A stretch of 64,000 nt of DNA from Variovorax paradoxus (GTDB taxonomy: Bacteria > Pseudomonadota > Gammaproteobacteria > Burkholderiales > Burkholderiaceae_C): the NCBI RefSeq assembly GCF_030815855.1, contig NZ_JAUSXG010000001.1, positions 4,526,001 through 4,590,000 on the forward strand. The letters run 5' to 3'. Numbering within the stretch: the stretch's first letter is position 1; every line of letters begins with the position of its first letter. A program made the position numbers and the translations under genes. Shown here one piece after another: positions 54,739 to 63,910 of this stretch. Under the pieces are notes generated by a model that worked only from the letters and a program-made list of their open reading frames with translations, was not told where the DNA came from and ran no database searches.

Positions 54739-55889
54739 TGTTTGGCGGCGCGCTGCGTGCGAGGAGCTTCCTCGTCCCGAGCGCCCCGAGCGTCACGCTC
54801 CCCCGCCTCGGCGGAATTGCCGGCCTCCGGCATCACATAAACGTTGCGCGCCGGAAGGGCGAACTCGACGCCCAGCGCGTCGAACTCGCGCATCATCTGC
54901 AGATTGAGGCGTTGCTGCTCGTCCATGTAGAGACCGTAGTCCGGATTCGTCACGAAATAGACGACCTCGAAGTCGAGCGAGCTTTCACCGAAGGCCTGAA
55001 AGTGCACACGGTCCAGGCGCAGCGACGGCCGCGACTCGATCAGCCGTTTCACGATGCCGGGAATGGCCTCGAGCTTTTCGGGGTCGCTGCGGTAGCTCAT
55101 GCCGAACTTGAAAGCGATGCGGCGATCGCCCATGCGGCGATAGTTCTTCACCACCTGCTTGAGCAGGTCGGTGTTGCTGATGACGATCTGCTCGCCGCTC
55201 AAGCTGCGCAAGCGCGTCGTCTTGAGGCCGATGTGCTGCACCGTACCCGACAGGTCGCCGATGCCGATGGCGTCGCCCACCTCGAAGGGCTTGTCGACCG
55301 CGATCGAAAGCGACGCGAACAGGTCGCCCAGGATGTTCTGCACCGCCAGGGCAATGGCGATGCCGCCCACGCCGAGGCTGGCCACGAACGCGGTGATGTT
55401 CACGCCCAGGTTCGACAACACCGCCAACAGCACCACCGCCCACAGCACCGTGCGCAGCGACCACGACAGGAGCACGGCCGACGCACCGACCTGCGTCATG
55501 CCAGCCGAGGTGTGGCGCACCTCGTAGCGGCGCAGCCCGAGGCTGACGGCCTTGGTGAACCACAGGCCCGTTTGCAGTGCGAGCGCAATGAACCACAGCT
55601 GCCCGACGCGCTGGTTCCAGCGTTCGGAGAGGTCGAGCATGCCCACGCCCACAAGCAGCGCGGCGAGCAGCAGGAACACGCGGTTGGTACTGCCGAACAC
55701 ATCGACCACCATGTCGTCGACATGATTGGCCGTGTGCTGCGCAATCTTGCGCATGCGGCCGATTGCATAGTGCAGCACCAGCCGCATCGCAAGGTAGGCC
55801 GCGAGCGCCGCGGCAACGGCCAGCGCAAGGTCGGGCACCGGAAGCCCGAGCAGCGTGGCGTCGGCAAGCGTGCCGAGCTTCCCGTTCAT
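54735..55889 (-). CDS. mscS: MscS-family mechanosensitive ion channel
   Basis: The 384-residue inner-membrane channel opens when the membrane is stretched and protects against osmotic downshock. About five helices are visible; the pore helix FVASLGVGGIAIALAVQNILGDLFAS has the Gly/Ala packing pattern of MscS TM3, followed by the beta domain (VDKPFEVGDAIGIGDLSGTVQHIGLKTTRL) and a C-terminal alpha/beta domain. It is longer than E. coli MscS because of extra N-terminal helices. A short upstream reading frame overlaps its start by four bases. A charged C-terminal tail of about 30 residues is extra. Confidence 0.93.
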   Translation of the reverse strand: MNGKLGTLADATLLGLPVPDLALAVAAALAAYLAMRLVLHYAIGRMRKIAQHTANHVDDMVVDVFGSTNRVFLLLAALLVGVGMLDLSERWNQRVGQLWFIALALQTGLWFTKAVSLGLRRYEVRHTSAGMTQVGASAVLLSWSLRTVLWAVVLLAVLSNLGVNITAFVASLGVGGIAIALAVQNILGDLFASLSIAVDKPFEVGDAIGIGDLSGTVQHIGLKTTRLRSLSGEQIVISNTDLLKQVVKNYRRMGDRRIAFKFGMSYRSDPEKLEAIPGIVKRLIESRPSLRLDRVHFQAFGESSLDFEVVYFVTNPDYGLYMDEQQRLNLQMMREFDALGVEFALPARNVYVMPEAGNSAEAGERDARGARDEEAPRTQRAAKH

Positions 55890-55936
55890 CCGCCGGAGGC
55901 CTTCTTCGCACTGAACGCGAGGTGGGAGAGCGTCAT
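55886..55936 (-). CDS. possible 16-residue leader peptide coupled to mscS
   Basis: An ATG at 55936 opens a 16-codon frame (MTLSHLAFSAKKASGG) whose TGA overlaps the mscS ATG (ATGA). AAGGA lies a few bases upstream of its start, a better site than that of mscS. It may couple translation or be a remnant. No database-type evidence supports a function. Confidence 0.35.
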   Translation of the reverse strand: MTLSHLAFSAKKASGG

Positions 55937-56012
55937 GTGGGTTCCTTGAAAAAGCATGTGGCTGTGTGCAAGTAGCTGTGTGTTTCGCGAGCGATGCGTG
56001 GGCAGCGGCGCT

Positions 56013-56220
56013 TTAGGCGTCGCCGACATTCACGGTCACGGTGCCGCTGCCATCGCAATCCGGGCAGCGGCCGCTGCCGACTCGGCCCGAACCGCCGCAT
56101 CGCGGGCAGATGCCCTCTGCGGTTTGCGGCGTGCCAGGCGCCGCCTCGTCGCCAGGGGCGGCCCTGGCGCGACGAGGGAGATGGAGACGATGGCGTGGGC
56201 TTGTTGATATTCTGGGTCAT
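56013..56220 (-). pseudogene. small zinc-ribbon (DnaJ-type CxxCxGxG) protein gene with an apparent frameshift
   Basis: The ATG at 56220 has AGGGG nearby and starts MTQNINKPTPSSPSPSS. In another frame of the same strand, ending at 56013, lies ICPRCGGSGRVG and RCPDCDGSGTVTVNVGDA, two CxxCxGxG units like the zinc repeats of DnaJ. No start codon opens that frame after its last stop, while the ATG frame lacks the Cys pairs. One extra base in the stretch around 56135-56190 would join them. A GC-rich imperfect palindrome there makes a true indel or a sequencing slip plausible. Confidence 0.5.
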
Positions 56221-56393
56221 CGAAAAACCCCTGGAGCCCCATCGGACTCTCGTGCAGTGGTCTCAGGCAACCCGCATGCCCGCCTCGTACCTGCGCCCCT
56301 CGGTGCGTGCGCGCGCCGGGCACCCGGCTTGCCCGGCCTCTGCCTCGGATGCACAACCTGGCGGCCTCCCGCCCGACCTTGAACTGAGAAAAG

Positions 56394-57122
56394 ATGACGC
56401 AAAGCAGAGCCCGACCCCGTGACCATGGCGCGACGCGCGCCGCTGACCGCTCGCAATCGGAAGCACCGGTGTCGGAGGCAGGCGTCGCCCGCACCTACGA
56501 CCGGCTCGCACCGCTGTACGACACGCTGTTCGGCCAGGTCCTGGAACCCGGCCGCAGGCGCATGGCAAAGGCCGTTCGCACGCTGCAGCCGGCATCGCTG
56601 CTCGAGGTCGGCGTCGGCACCGGCCTCGCGCTGGCCGGCTACCCGGCCGATTGCAGGATCGTGGGCATCGACCTGTCGCACGACATGCTCGAACGCGCGC
56701 GGGAACGCGCGGCCCGGCTGCCGCAGCACGACATCGCGATCGAGCACATGAACGCCGAGCGCATGCGTTTTCCCGACGCCACCTTCGACTGCGTGACCGT
56801 GCCCTATGTGCTGTCCGTCACGCCTCGGCCGGCCGAACTGGTGCGTGAAATCCGCCGGGTGTGCAAACCGGACGGGACCATCGTGGTACTCAACCATTTC
56901 AGCGGCAGCAAGCTCTGGTGGCTGCTGGAGCGCGCCGTTCGCTCCGCCGCCGAGCACGTGGGGTTTCGCTCCGACTTCCGCTACGACGAGCAGATACTCT
57001 CCCACGACTGGCAGGTGCTCAGCGCCGAACCGGTCAATCTGTTCGGCCTTTCGAAGCTCGTGATGCTGCGCAACCGCAGCCAGGCGTCCAGCAACACCAC
57101 GGCTGCTGGCAGTGACCGGTAG
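56394..57122 (+). CDS. class I SAM-dependent methyltransferase, PmtA-like
   Basis: The 242-residue enzyme has the SAM-binding fold: motif I EVGVGTGLAL, the acidic GIDLSHDML, and VPYVLSVTPRPAELVREIRRVCKPDGTIVVLNHF. The opening VARTYDRLAPLYDTLFGQVLEPGRRRM is characteristic of the bacterial phosphatidylethanolamine N-methyltransferases of the Rhodobacter PmtA type, which make methylated phospholipids at the membrane. Ubiquinone/menaquinone methyltransferases are the main alternative. The ATG at 56394 has GAGAAAAG upstream. It stands alone among small stress-type genes. Confidence 0.8.
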   Translation: MTQSRARPRDHGATRAADRSQSEAPVSEAGVARTYDRLAPLYDTLFGQVLEPGRRRMAKAVRTLQPASLLEVGVGTGLALAGYPADCRIVGIDLSHDMLERARERAARLPQHDIAIEHMNAERMRFPDATFDCVTVPYVLSVTPRPAELVREIRRVCKPDGTIVVLNHFSGSKLWWLLERAVRSAAEHVGFRSDFRYDEQILSHDWQVLSAEPVNLFGLSKLVMLRNRSQASSNTTAAGSDR

Positions 57123-57302
57123 TCCGCTGGGCTCGCTCATCCTGCTGCATCGCCATGGTGAGTCGTGCGGCAAAACTTGCCGTACGTGCGCCGGCCGAGC
57201 GCGGGCGCGGGCGCAGCTTGTGCGTGTCGGCGCTGTCTCTCCTTGCGATCTCTCCTGCGCGCACAAGCGCCGCGTGCCCGCCGAACTAGCTTGGGTCCGA
57301 TC

Positions 57303-57332
57303 GAGACAAGACCCTCAGAGACAAGACACTCA
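57303..57332 (+). repeat. two tandem copies of a 15-bp repeat
   Basis: GAGACAAGACCCTCA (57303-57317) is followed directly by GAGACAAGACACTCA (57318-57332), one mismatch. It lies 25 bases before a small gene, in its promoter or leader. Confidence 0.6.
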
Positions 57333-57356
57333 CTGCCACGCAAGGAGCCGCACCCC

Positions 57357-57626
57357 ATGACCCGCAAACAGATTCATACACCGCACACGGAACATCACGC
57401 CCATGCCGGCGAGGCGCCGAAGGACCTGGATTTCGAGCGCTTCACGTCCAGCTTTGCAGCGTGGAAGGAAGCGACCGTGATGTTCGAAGCCGCGGTGCGG
57501 CGCATGCGCAGCGGCGACACCGCCGCGCGCGCCGAGGCGCAGGACACGGCGCGCGACCTGGCGCGGCTGCATCATGAGTTCATGGAGTCGTCGCAGCCCT
57601 ACTTCCAAGCCGCGAAGGAGCATTGA
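57357..57626 (+). CDS. small soluble protein of unknown function
   Basis: The 89-residue protein has a His-rich N-terminus (HTPHTEHHAHAGEAP) and a helical body (FERFTSSFAAWKEATVMFEAAVRRMR, RLHHEFMESSQPYF). The His cluster could bind metal but this is not established. The ATG at 57357 has AGGAG a short way upstream, with a direct repeat before it. No family is recognised. It is convergent with the DUF427 gene. Confidence 0.65.
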   Translation: MTRKQIHTPHTEHHAHAGEAPKDLDFERFTSSFAAWKEATVMFEAAVRRMRSGDTAARAEAQDTARDLARLHHEFMESSQPYFQAAKEH

Positions 57627-57642
57627 ATCGCACCGTCAGTGC

Positions 57643-58026
57643 TCAGTTCTTCGGGCGAACGTGTATCTCCGGAAACTTGTCGTCGTAGAACGCCATGCGA
57701 TCTTTCAGTGCCGCGTGTTCGTCGTACGGGTCTTCATACGTCCAGACGGCGTCCTCGAGTTGCCGCTCACCGAGGTTCAGGTGGTAGTAGCTCGCGTGCC
57801 CCTTGAACGGGCATTCGGAAGTCGTCGGCGAGCGCGCCAGCTTCTCCATGCTGACGTCGGCGCGCGGAAAGTAGTAGCGCACCGGGGACTTGTCTTCGAC
57901 GACCTTGATGACGCTTTTCGAACTGGCGAGGATGACGCCTTCGACTTCAACCTCCATCGGCTGTTGAAGCCGCTCTTCCCGCACCTGGTGGTCGGGCCAT
58001 TTCCGGTGTCCCGGCGATTTTCTCAT
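57643..58026 (-). CDS. DUF427-family protein
   Basis: The 127-residue protein has the DUF427 pattern: VEGVILASSKSVIKVVED, PVRYYFPRADVSMEKL, TSECPFKGHASYYHL and DAVWTYEDPYDEHAALKDRMAFYDDKF. The domain is a small beta-tent fold of unknown activity, common in actinobacteria and proteobacteria. The ATG at 58026 overlaps the stop of the upstream hydrolase gene by four bases (ATGA) and has AGGAG upstream, so the two are co-translated. Confidence 0.88.
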   Translation of the reverse strand: MRKSPGHRKWPDHQVREERLQQPMEVEVEGVILASSKSVIKVVEDKSPVRYYFPRADVSMEKLARSPTTSECPFKGHASYYHLNLGERQLEDAVWTYEDPYDEHAALKDRMAFYDDKFPEIHVRPKN

Positions 58027-58706
58027 TTCGCACTCCTGGGTTGGTTGAGATGGCTCTTGAACCAGTCGCGCGCCAAGGAGGAAACGGCGCCGAGCGCGTC
58101 CGGCTCCTCGAACAGGTGCGTGGCGCCGGGCACGATCGACAGCCGCTTCTCGCCACGCAGCGCGGCGAGTGCCTGCCAGTTCATGTCGATCACGGGTCCG
58201 TCGTTGCCGCCGACGATCAACAGTGTCGGCGCGCGCACGCGCTCCAATGCGGGCCCGGCCAAGTCCGGCCGGCCGCCGCGGGACACCACGGCGTCCACCG
58301 AATCGGGCCGCTGCGCCGCCGCCACCAGCGCGGCACCGGCGCCAGTGCTGGCGCCGAAATAGCCGACCCTGAGGCCCGCGGTCTGCTCGTGCACGCGCAG
58401 CCAGTCGGTCAGGCCGACGAGCCGGTCGGCCAGCAGCGCGATGTCGAAGCGCAACTCGCGCGTGCGGTCGTCGATGGCCTCTTCGTCGGAGGTCAGGAGG
58501 TCGACGAGCATCGTCGCGAGTTTCGCCTCGTTGAGGCGTTCGGCGACCTGGCGGTTGCGCGGGCTGAAGCGGCTGCTTCCGCTCCCATGCGCAAACAGCA
58601 CGATGCCGCGCGCCGCACCGGGCACGCTCAGATCGGCTTCGAGCGCGGCGGTTCGAACACGGACCCGAAGCGTCCGCCGTTCGATGGATGTCAATGCGGA
58701 GTCCAA
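58023..58706 (-). CDS. small alpha/beta hydrolase of the dienelactone-hydrolase-like group
   Basis: The 227-residue protein has the nucleophile Ser in GYFGASTGAGAAL, an oxyanion segment VLFAHGSGSSRFSPRNR, a likely acid Asp in VGGNDGPVID and the His in PGATHLFEEP. Similar proteins sit beside phosphoribosyltransferase or stress genes, and substrates are unknown. The start is a TTG at 58706 with GGGAGA close upstream; no ATG gives a complete fold. It is followed by DUF427 with a four-base overlap. Confidence 0.85.
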   Translation of the reverse strand: MDSALTSIERRTLRVRVRTAALEADLSVPGAARGIVLFAHGSGSSRFSPRNRQVAERLNEAKLATMLVDLLTSDEEAIDDRTRELRFDIALLADRLVGLTDWLRVHEQTAGLRVGYFGASTGAGAALVAAAQRPDSVDAVVSRGGRPDLAGPALERVRAPTLLIVGGNDGPVIDMNWQALAALRGEKRLSIVPGATHLFEEPDALGAVSSLARDWFKSHLNQPRSAK

Positions 58707-58963
58707 GCGACTCTCCCGAAGGATGGTTCGTTCCAGGCGCCTCGGCGGGCGCCGGCATGCGGAATGGCCCGAAAGTCATTTCGGGTTTCCTTGCGAGGCA
58801 TTCGCGTTTCTCTTCGCCTCGCGCATGAGCCACTCTATTTTTTCGCCGTGCGCTTTCTGTAGGGTGATGCTCACATGGGCGTAGGCGAAGCGAACCGTTG
58901 CATCTTGAAAAAGACCTGGCGAGCCTCGGCAGGTCGCCGGTCCTTTGTCGGTTGCCGCGTCGT

Positions 58964-61174
58964 TCAAGCCACAGGCGGCAGGCGATCCAGCAGCTTGTCG
59001 AGCGTGATCGGATAGTTCCGCACGCGAACGCCGGTCGCGTTGTAGACGGCGTTGGCCACCGCGGCCGCGACGCCGCACATGCCGAGTTCTCCCACGCCCT
59101 TGGCCTTCATGGGCGACGAGATCGGGTCCGTCTCGTCGAGGAAGATCACGTCCTGGTGCGGAATGTCGGCATGCACCGGCACCTCGTAGCCTGCGAGGTC
59201 GTGGTTGACGAAGAAGCCGTGCCGCTTGTCGAGCGCCAACTCTTCCATCAGCGCCGCTCCGACGCCCATCGTCATGGCGCCGATCACCTGGCTGCGGGCG
59301 GACTTGGGGTTCAGGATGCGGCCGGCGGCACACACGGCAAGCATGCGCCGCACGCGGATCTCGCCGGTGGCGGCATCGACGCCGACCTCCACGAAGTGCG
59401 CGCCGAAGGTGGACTGCTGGTACTTCTTGTCGAGGTCGCCGTATTCGATGCCGTCCTCGGCCACGAGGCCGTCCGCGCCGGCCGCCTCGGCGAGCGGCAC
59501 CACGCGCTCGCCGGCGCGCACCATGCCGTCCGAGAACTCCGCGTCGGCCGCGGCAAAGCCCAGCTTGCTCGCCACGGCCTCGCGCAGCTTCATGCAGGCC
59601 GCGTAGACGCCCGAGGTCGAGTTGTTGCCGCCCCACTGCCCGCCGGAGCCGGCGGACACGGGGTAGGCCGAGTCGCCGAGGCGCACGGCCACCTTCTGCA
59701 ACGGCACGCCCATGGTCTCGGCCGCGGTCTGCGCAATGATCGTGTACGAGCCGGTTCCGATGTCGGTCATGTCGGTTTCGACCGTGACCACGCCCTGGCT
59801 GTCCAGGCGCACGCGCGCGGCCGACTTGGTCAGCAGGTTGTTGCGGAATGCCCCCGCGACCCCCATCCCCACGAGCCAGCGGCCGTCGCGCAGTTGCGCT
59901 GGCCGCGCGTTGCGCCGGCTCCATTCGAAGCGCTCCGCGCCCGTGCGCAGGCATTCGATGAAGCGGCGCTGGGAGAACGGGCGCTCCGGCTTCTCGGGGT
60001 CGACCTGCGTGTCGTTGAGCACGCGAAACTCGACCGGGTCGAGCCCCAGCTTTTCCGCCATTTCGTCCATGGCGATTTCCAGCGCCATCAAGCCCGGCGC
60101 TTCGCCGGGCGCGCGCATGGCGTTGCCCTCGGGCAAGTCCAGCACCGCGAGCCGCGTGGTCGTGAGGCGGTTGGCACCGGCGTACAGCAGCCGGGTCTGG
60201 TTGACGGCCGTCTCGGCCTGCCCGCCGGGCAGGTCGCCGGACCAGCCCTCGTGCGCGATAGCGGAAATCTTGCCGTCGCGCGCGGCGCCGATGCGGATGC
60301 GCTGGATGGTCGCGGGCCGGTGCGTGGTGTTGTTCATCATCAAGGGCCGCTGCAAGGCCACCTTCACCGGCCGTTTCGCTGCCCGGGCGCCGAGCGCGGC
60401 AAGCACCGCATCCGCGCGCACGAACAGCTTGCCGCCGAAACCGCCGCCGATGAAGGGCGAGACCAGGCGCACGTTGGCCTTGGGAATGCCGAGCGTCTTG
60501 GCCACGTCGCCGACGCCCCAGTCGATCATCTGGTTCGACGTCCAGACGGTGAGCTTGTCGCCCTTCCAGGCCGCGGTCGAGGCGTGCGGTTCCATCATCG
60601 CGTGCGACTCGTCCGGGGTCGTGTAGGTCGCATCGAGCTGCACGGGGGCGGCCGCGAACGCACCCGGGAAATCGCCGGTCTTGGTTTGCGGCTCGCCGGA
60701 AAACGGATTGGGCTTGGGCATTTGCGCCGCATCCTTTTCAGCGGCAAGGTCGAATCGGCCCGGCGCACGTGTGTACTCGATGCGCATCAGCTGCGCCGCG
60801 GCCCGCGCCTCCTCGAAGGTGTGGGCCACGACCACCGCCACCGCCTGGTGGTAGTGGTCGATCTCGGGCCCACCTAGGAGCTTGGCCGTATTGAAGTCGC
60901 CCTTGCCGAGCTTGCCTGCATTGCGGGCCGTGACGACGGCGAGCACGCCGGGCGCCGCACGCGCCGCGCGCAGGTCCATCGAGGCGATGCGTCCCTTGGC
61001 AATGCCGGCGCCGACCACGTAGCCGTAGGCGGCGTCGGGCGCATCTTCATGGCGCTCGTAGGCATAGCGCGCGGTGCCGGTGGTCTTCATCGGTCCGTCG
61101 ATCCGATCGGTTGGCTTGCCGATGACCTTCAGCTGGTCGATGGGATTGGTGGTGGCGGGGGTGTCGAACTTCAT
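58964..61174 (-). CDS. paoC: aldehyde oxidoreductase molybdenum-binding subunit, PaoC/YagR-like
   Basis: The 736-residue large subunit binds the molybdenum cofactor and oxidises aldehydes in the periplasm. Key segments are KPTDRIDGPMKTTGTARY, SPFIGGGFGGKLF, MRAPGEAPG and KGVGELGMCGVA, whose Glu is the expected catalytic base. Its length equals that of E. coli PaoC. It starts two bases after paoB. The maturation gene paoD (a MocD/XdhC-type chaperone), which follows paoC in E. coli, is not present downstream, so cofactor insertion would need a gene elsewhere. Confidence 0.93.
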   Translation of the reverse strand: MKFDTPATTNPIDQLKVIGKPTDRIDGPMKTTGTARYAYERHEDAPDAAYGYVVGAGIAKGRIASMDLRAARAAPGVLAVVTARNAGKLGKGDFNTAKLLGGPEIDHYHQAVAVVVAHTFEEARAAAQLMRIEYTRAPGRFDLAAEKDAAQMPKPNPFSGEPQTKTGDFPGAFAAAPVQLDATYTTPDESHAMMEPHASTAAWKGDKLTVWTSNQMIDWGVGDVAKTLGIPKANVRLVSPFIGGGFGGKLFVRADAVLAALGARAAKRPVKVALQRPLMMNNTTHRPATIQRIRIGAARDGKISAIAHEGWSGDLPGGQAETAVNQTRLLYAGANRLTTTRLAVLDLPEGNAMRAPGEAPGLMALEIAMDEMAEKLGLDPVEFRVLNDTQVDPEKPERPFSQRRFIECLRTGAERFEWSRRNARPAQLRDGRWLVGMGVAGAFRNNLLTKSAARVRLDSQGVVTVETDMTDIGTGSYTIIAQTAAETMGVPLQKVAVRLGDSAYPVSAGSGGQWGGNNSTSGVYAACMKLREAVASKLGFAAADAEFSDGMVRAGERVVPLAEAAGADGLVAEDGIEYGDLDKKYQQSTFGAHFVEVGVDAATGEIRVRRMLAVCAAGRILNPKSARSQVIGAMTMGVGAALMEELALDKRHGFFVNHDLAGYEVPVHADIPHQDVIFLDETDPISSPMKAKGVGELGMCGVAAAVANAVYNATGVRVRNYPITLDKLLDRLPPVA

Positions 61175-61176
61175 GA

Positions 61177-62127
61177 TCAGGTCCTCGCTTGCACGATGGC
61201 CGCGGCGAGCGTGCGCTCGGCCAGGGGCAATTTGAACGCGTTGTCATGGGTCGGCTGCGCGCCGGCCAGCAGCTGTGTCATCACCGCCCTGGCGCCCTGC
61301 GGCATCGCGGCTTCGGCGGCCTCGATGCGCCATGGCTTGTGCGCCACGCCGCCCAGGGCCACCCGGCCGGAGCCGTCGCGCTGCACGATGGCCGCGACGG
61401 AAACGAGCGCAAAGGCATAGGAAGCCCGGTCGCGCACCTTGCGGTAGATCTGGGTGCCGCCGGCGGGCCGGGGAAGCGTGACGGCGGTGATCAGTTCGTT
61501 GCGCTCCAGTGCCGTTTCGATGTGCGGCGTGTCGCCCGGCAGGCGATGAAAGTCGGCGATCGGAATGACGCGCGTGCGGCCGTCGGGCCGCACGGTTTCG
61601 ACCCCCGCATCGAGCACGCGCATCGCCACCGCCATGTCGCTCGGATGCGTGGCGATGCAGGCCTTGCTCGAACCGATGACCGCGAGTTGCCGGCTCACGC
61701 CGCCGATCGCGCTGCATCCGCTGCCGGGCTGGCGCTTGTTGCACGGCTGGTCCGTGTCGTAGAAGTAAGGGCAGCGGGTGCGCTGCAGCAGGTTGCCCGC
61801 GGTCGTCGCCTTGTTGCGCAACTGCCCGGAGGCACCCGCCAGCAGCGCGCGGGACAGCACGCCGTAGTCGCGCCGCACACGCTCGTCGGCGGCCAGGTCG
61901 GTGTTGCGCACCATGGCGCCGATGCGCAGTCCGCCTTCGGGCGTCGGCTCGATCTTGTCGAGCGCGAGGCCGTTCACGTCCACCAGGTGCGCCGGCGCTT
62001 CGATCTGCAGTTTCATCAGGTCGAGCAGGTTGGTGCCGCCGGCGATGAACTTCGCGCCCGGGTTGCGGGCCACGGCTGCCGCGGCCTGCGCCGGAGATTG
62101 CGCCCGCTCGTAGGTAAACGGCTTCAT
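61177..62127 (-). CDS. paoB: aldehyde oxidoreductase FAD-binding subunit, PaoB/YagS-like
   Basis: The 316-residue subunit binds FAD ([31 protein letters not shown]) and, as in E. coli PaoB, an extra 4Fe-4S cluster: C119, C129, C138 and C157 around [16 protein letters not shown]. This cluster distinguishes the YagTSR type from ordinary xanthine dehydrogenases. The ATG at 62127 overlaps the paoA stop by four bases. Confidence 0.93.
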   Translation of the reverse strand: MKPFTYERAQSPAQAAAAVARNPGAKFIAGGTNLLDLMKLQIEAPAHLVDVNGLALDKIEPTPEGGLRIGAMVRNTDLAADERVRRDYGVLSRALLAGASGQLRNKATTAGNLLQRTRCPYFYDTDQPCNKRQPGSGCSAIGGVSRQLAVIGSSKACIATHPSDMAVAMRVLDAGVETVRPDGRTRVIPIADFHRLPGDTPHIETALERNELITAVTLPRPAGGTQIYRKVRDRASYAFALVSVAAIVQRDGSGRVALGGVAHKPWRIEAAEAAMPQGARAVMTQLLAGAQPTHDNAFKLPLAERTLAAAIVQART

Positions 62128-62774
62128 GCTTTGCCTCCCGCCACTTCCGTGATGGCATCGACGATGTTGGAGTAGGCGCCGCAGCGGCAGATGTTGCCGC
62201 TCATGCGCTCGCGCAGCTCGTCGGCCGAAAAGACAGGCCGCGCGGTGAGGTCCGAACTCACGTGGCTCGGAACGCCGCGGTTGATTTCATCGAGAACGCC
62301 GACGGCCGAGCAGATCTGGCCGGGCGTGCAGTAGCCGCACTGGTAGCCGTCGTGCTTGACGAACGCGGCCTGCAGCGGATGCATGCGCTGGGGCGTGCCC
62401 AGCCCTTCGATGGTCGTGACCTGCGCGCCCTCGTGCATCACGGCGAGCGTCAGGCACGAGTTGATGCGGCGGCCGTCGACGATCACCGTGCAGGCGCCGC
62501 ACTGCCCGTGATCGCAACCTTTTTTCGTACCGGTGAGATGCAGGTGCTCGCGCAGCGCATCGAGCAGGGTGGTGCGCGTGTCGAGCGCCAAGGTGCGGGC
62601 CTGCCCGTTGACGTTCAGCGAGAGCTTCGTGGGCGGCACTGTGGCGCCCGAAGCCGCGGCAGGCGCTGCGGCTGCCGGCGCGGGCACGGCTGCCGACGAA
62701 GCCGCCGCCGCGGCCGTGGCGCCGGCGATGAGCGCGCCACGCCGGGAGATCAAGGGGGTTGCGGGACTGTCCAT
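62124..62774 (-). CDS. paoA: aldehyde oxidoreductase iron-sulfur subunit, PaoA/YagT-like
   Basis: The 216-residue subunit has a twin-arginine signal ([10 protein letters not shown]) and an Ala-rich linker, then two 2Fe-2S sites: the ferredoxin type ([11 protein letters not shown] with a further Cys in NSCLTL) and the helical type (CGYCTPGQ and CRCGAY). The assembled complex is exported by the Tat pathway with its partners. The ATG at 62774 has AGGAG upstream. It is the first gene of the paoABC operon, divergent from the AraC regulator gene across 182 bases. Confidence 0.93.
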   Translation of the reverse strand: MDSPATPLISRRGALIAGATAAAAASSAAVPAPAAAAPAAASGATVPPTKLSLNVNGQARTLALDTRTTLLDALREHLHLTGTKKGCDHGQCGACTVIVDGRRINSCLTLAVMHEGAQVTTIEGLGTPQRMHPLQAAFVKHDGYQCGYCTPGQICSAVGVLDEINRGVPSHVSSDLTARPVFSADELRERMSGNICRCGAYSNIVDAITEVAGGKA

Positions 62775-62956
62775 GTCAACTCCTGTCATCGTGGGTTCAG
62801 GCGTGATGCCCGACACCAGTGTCTTCCGAAGACCCGCCGGGGCGTTTGCCGGATGTGCGCCCGTTCTTGCCTGAAACGACGAACCTGCATCGAAAGACGT
62901 CAACGGCGTGCCGGGTGCGAGCTAGACTTTCTGTTGCATTTCGAGAAGCCCTTCCC

Positions 62957-63874
62957 ATGGATGTGCCCCGCTCCACTTCACTGACCGAACCCGCTGCGTT
63001 GCCCGAGTTGGCCCGGGCGATCGAACGCTTCGCCCAAAGCGATGGCGATCACATGACGGCGGTTCCCGCGCTCTCGCTGCACCGCCGCGAAAGCGCGACC
63101 GCGCCGATGCACTGCATCTACGGGCTGGGCCTGGCCATCGTGGCGCAGGGCCGCAAGCGCGTCTCGCTCGGCGAGGAGGTCTTCGACTACGCGCCCGGGC
63201 AGTCGCTGTTGACCACGGTCGACTTGCCGGTGGCCGCGCACGTCACCCGTGCCACCGGCACCGAGCCCTATCTCGGAATCATGCTGAGGCTGGACGCGCG
63301 CACCATCGTGACCACGGCCGCCGAGATGGCGCTGTCCCATCCGGGCAAGGACAACAGCTACCGTGCGATGTCGCTGGGCCAACTCGACCCGCTGCTGCTC
63401 GGCGCCGTGACGCGGCTGGTCGAACTGCTGAGCGAACCCGAGCTCATTCCCCGGATCGCTCCCTTGATCGAACAGGAAATCATCGTTCGCCTGCTTGCCG
63501 GGCCGCACGGGCCTCAACTGCGGCGGCTGGTGGCGAACGGTTCGGCGGGCCAACAGATTGCGAGGAGCATCAACTGGATCAAGCTGAACTTCACGCAGCC
63601 GGTGATCGCGGACGCACTGGCGGCCTCCGCGAACATGAGCCCGTCGACGTTCCGGCATCACTTTCGTACCGTGGCGGGCATGAGCCCCATGCAGTACCTG
63701 AAGCAGTTGCGCCTGCAGGAGGCGCGGCAGCTGATGCTGAACGAGGGCATCGATGCCGGCACCGCCGGGGTGCGCGTGGGCTACGAAAGCGCTTCGCAGT
63801 TCAGCCGCGAATACGCCCGGCTGTTCGGTGCGCCGCCGCTGCGCGATATCAAGCGGATGCGCGAAGCGGCCTGA
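62957..63874 (+). CDS. AraC-family regulator, probable control of the pao operon
   Basis: The 305-residue protein has an N-terminal AraC_N ligand domain (HRRESATAPMHCIYGLGLAIVAQGRKRVSLG) and two C-terminal helix-turn-helix units (ALAASANMSPSTFRHHFRTVAGMSPMQYLKQLRL and VGYESASQFSREYARLFG). Members of this group often respond to aldehydes or alcohols and regulate adjacent oxidoreductase genes. It is divergent from paoABC, so control of that operon is likely. The ATG at 62957 fits the conserved N-terminus. A weak hairpin follows its stop. Confidence 0.9.
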   Translation: MDVPRSTSLTEPAALPELARAIERFAQSDGDHMTAVPALSLHRRESATAPMHCIYGLGLAIVAQGRKRVSLGEEVFDYAPGQSLLTTVDLPVAAHVTRATGTEPYLGIMLRLDARTIVTTAAEMALSHPGKDNSYRAMSLGQLDPLLLGAVTRLVELLSEPELIPRIAPLIEQEIIVRLLAGPHGPQLRRLVANGSAGQQIARSINWIKLNFTQPVIADALAASANMSPSTFRHHFRTVAGMSPMQYLKQLRLQEARQLMLNEGIDAGTAGVRVGYESASQFSREYARLFGAPPLRDIKRMREAA

Positions 63875-63882
63875 ACGAGGCG

Positions 63883-63907
63883 GCCCGAACTCGCCGGGCT
63901 TGTTCTT
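63883..63907 (+). terminator. weak hairpin after the AraC regulator gene
   Basis: GCCCG (63883-63887) pairs with CGGGC (63895-63899) across seven bases and is followed by a T-rich stretch (63900-63907). The stem is only five pairs. Confidence 0.4.
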
Positions 63908-63910
63908 CCA

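Noticed and set aside
55933..56220. An intact 95-residue protein from the ATG at 56220
   Set aside because: After residue 17 the frame becomes Arg/Pro-rich without motifs, while the other frame carries two clear CxxCxGxG units; a frameshift explains the data better.
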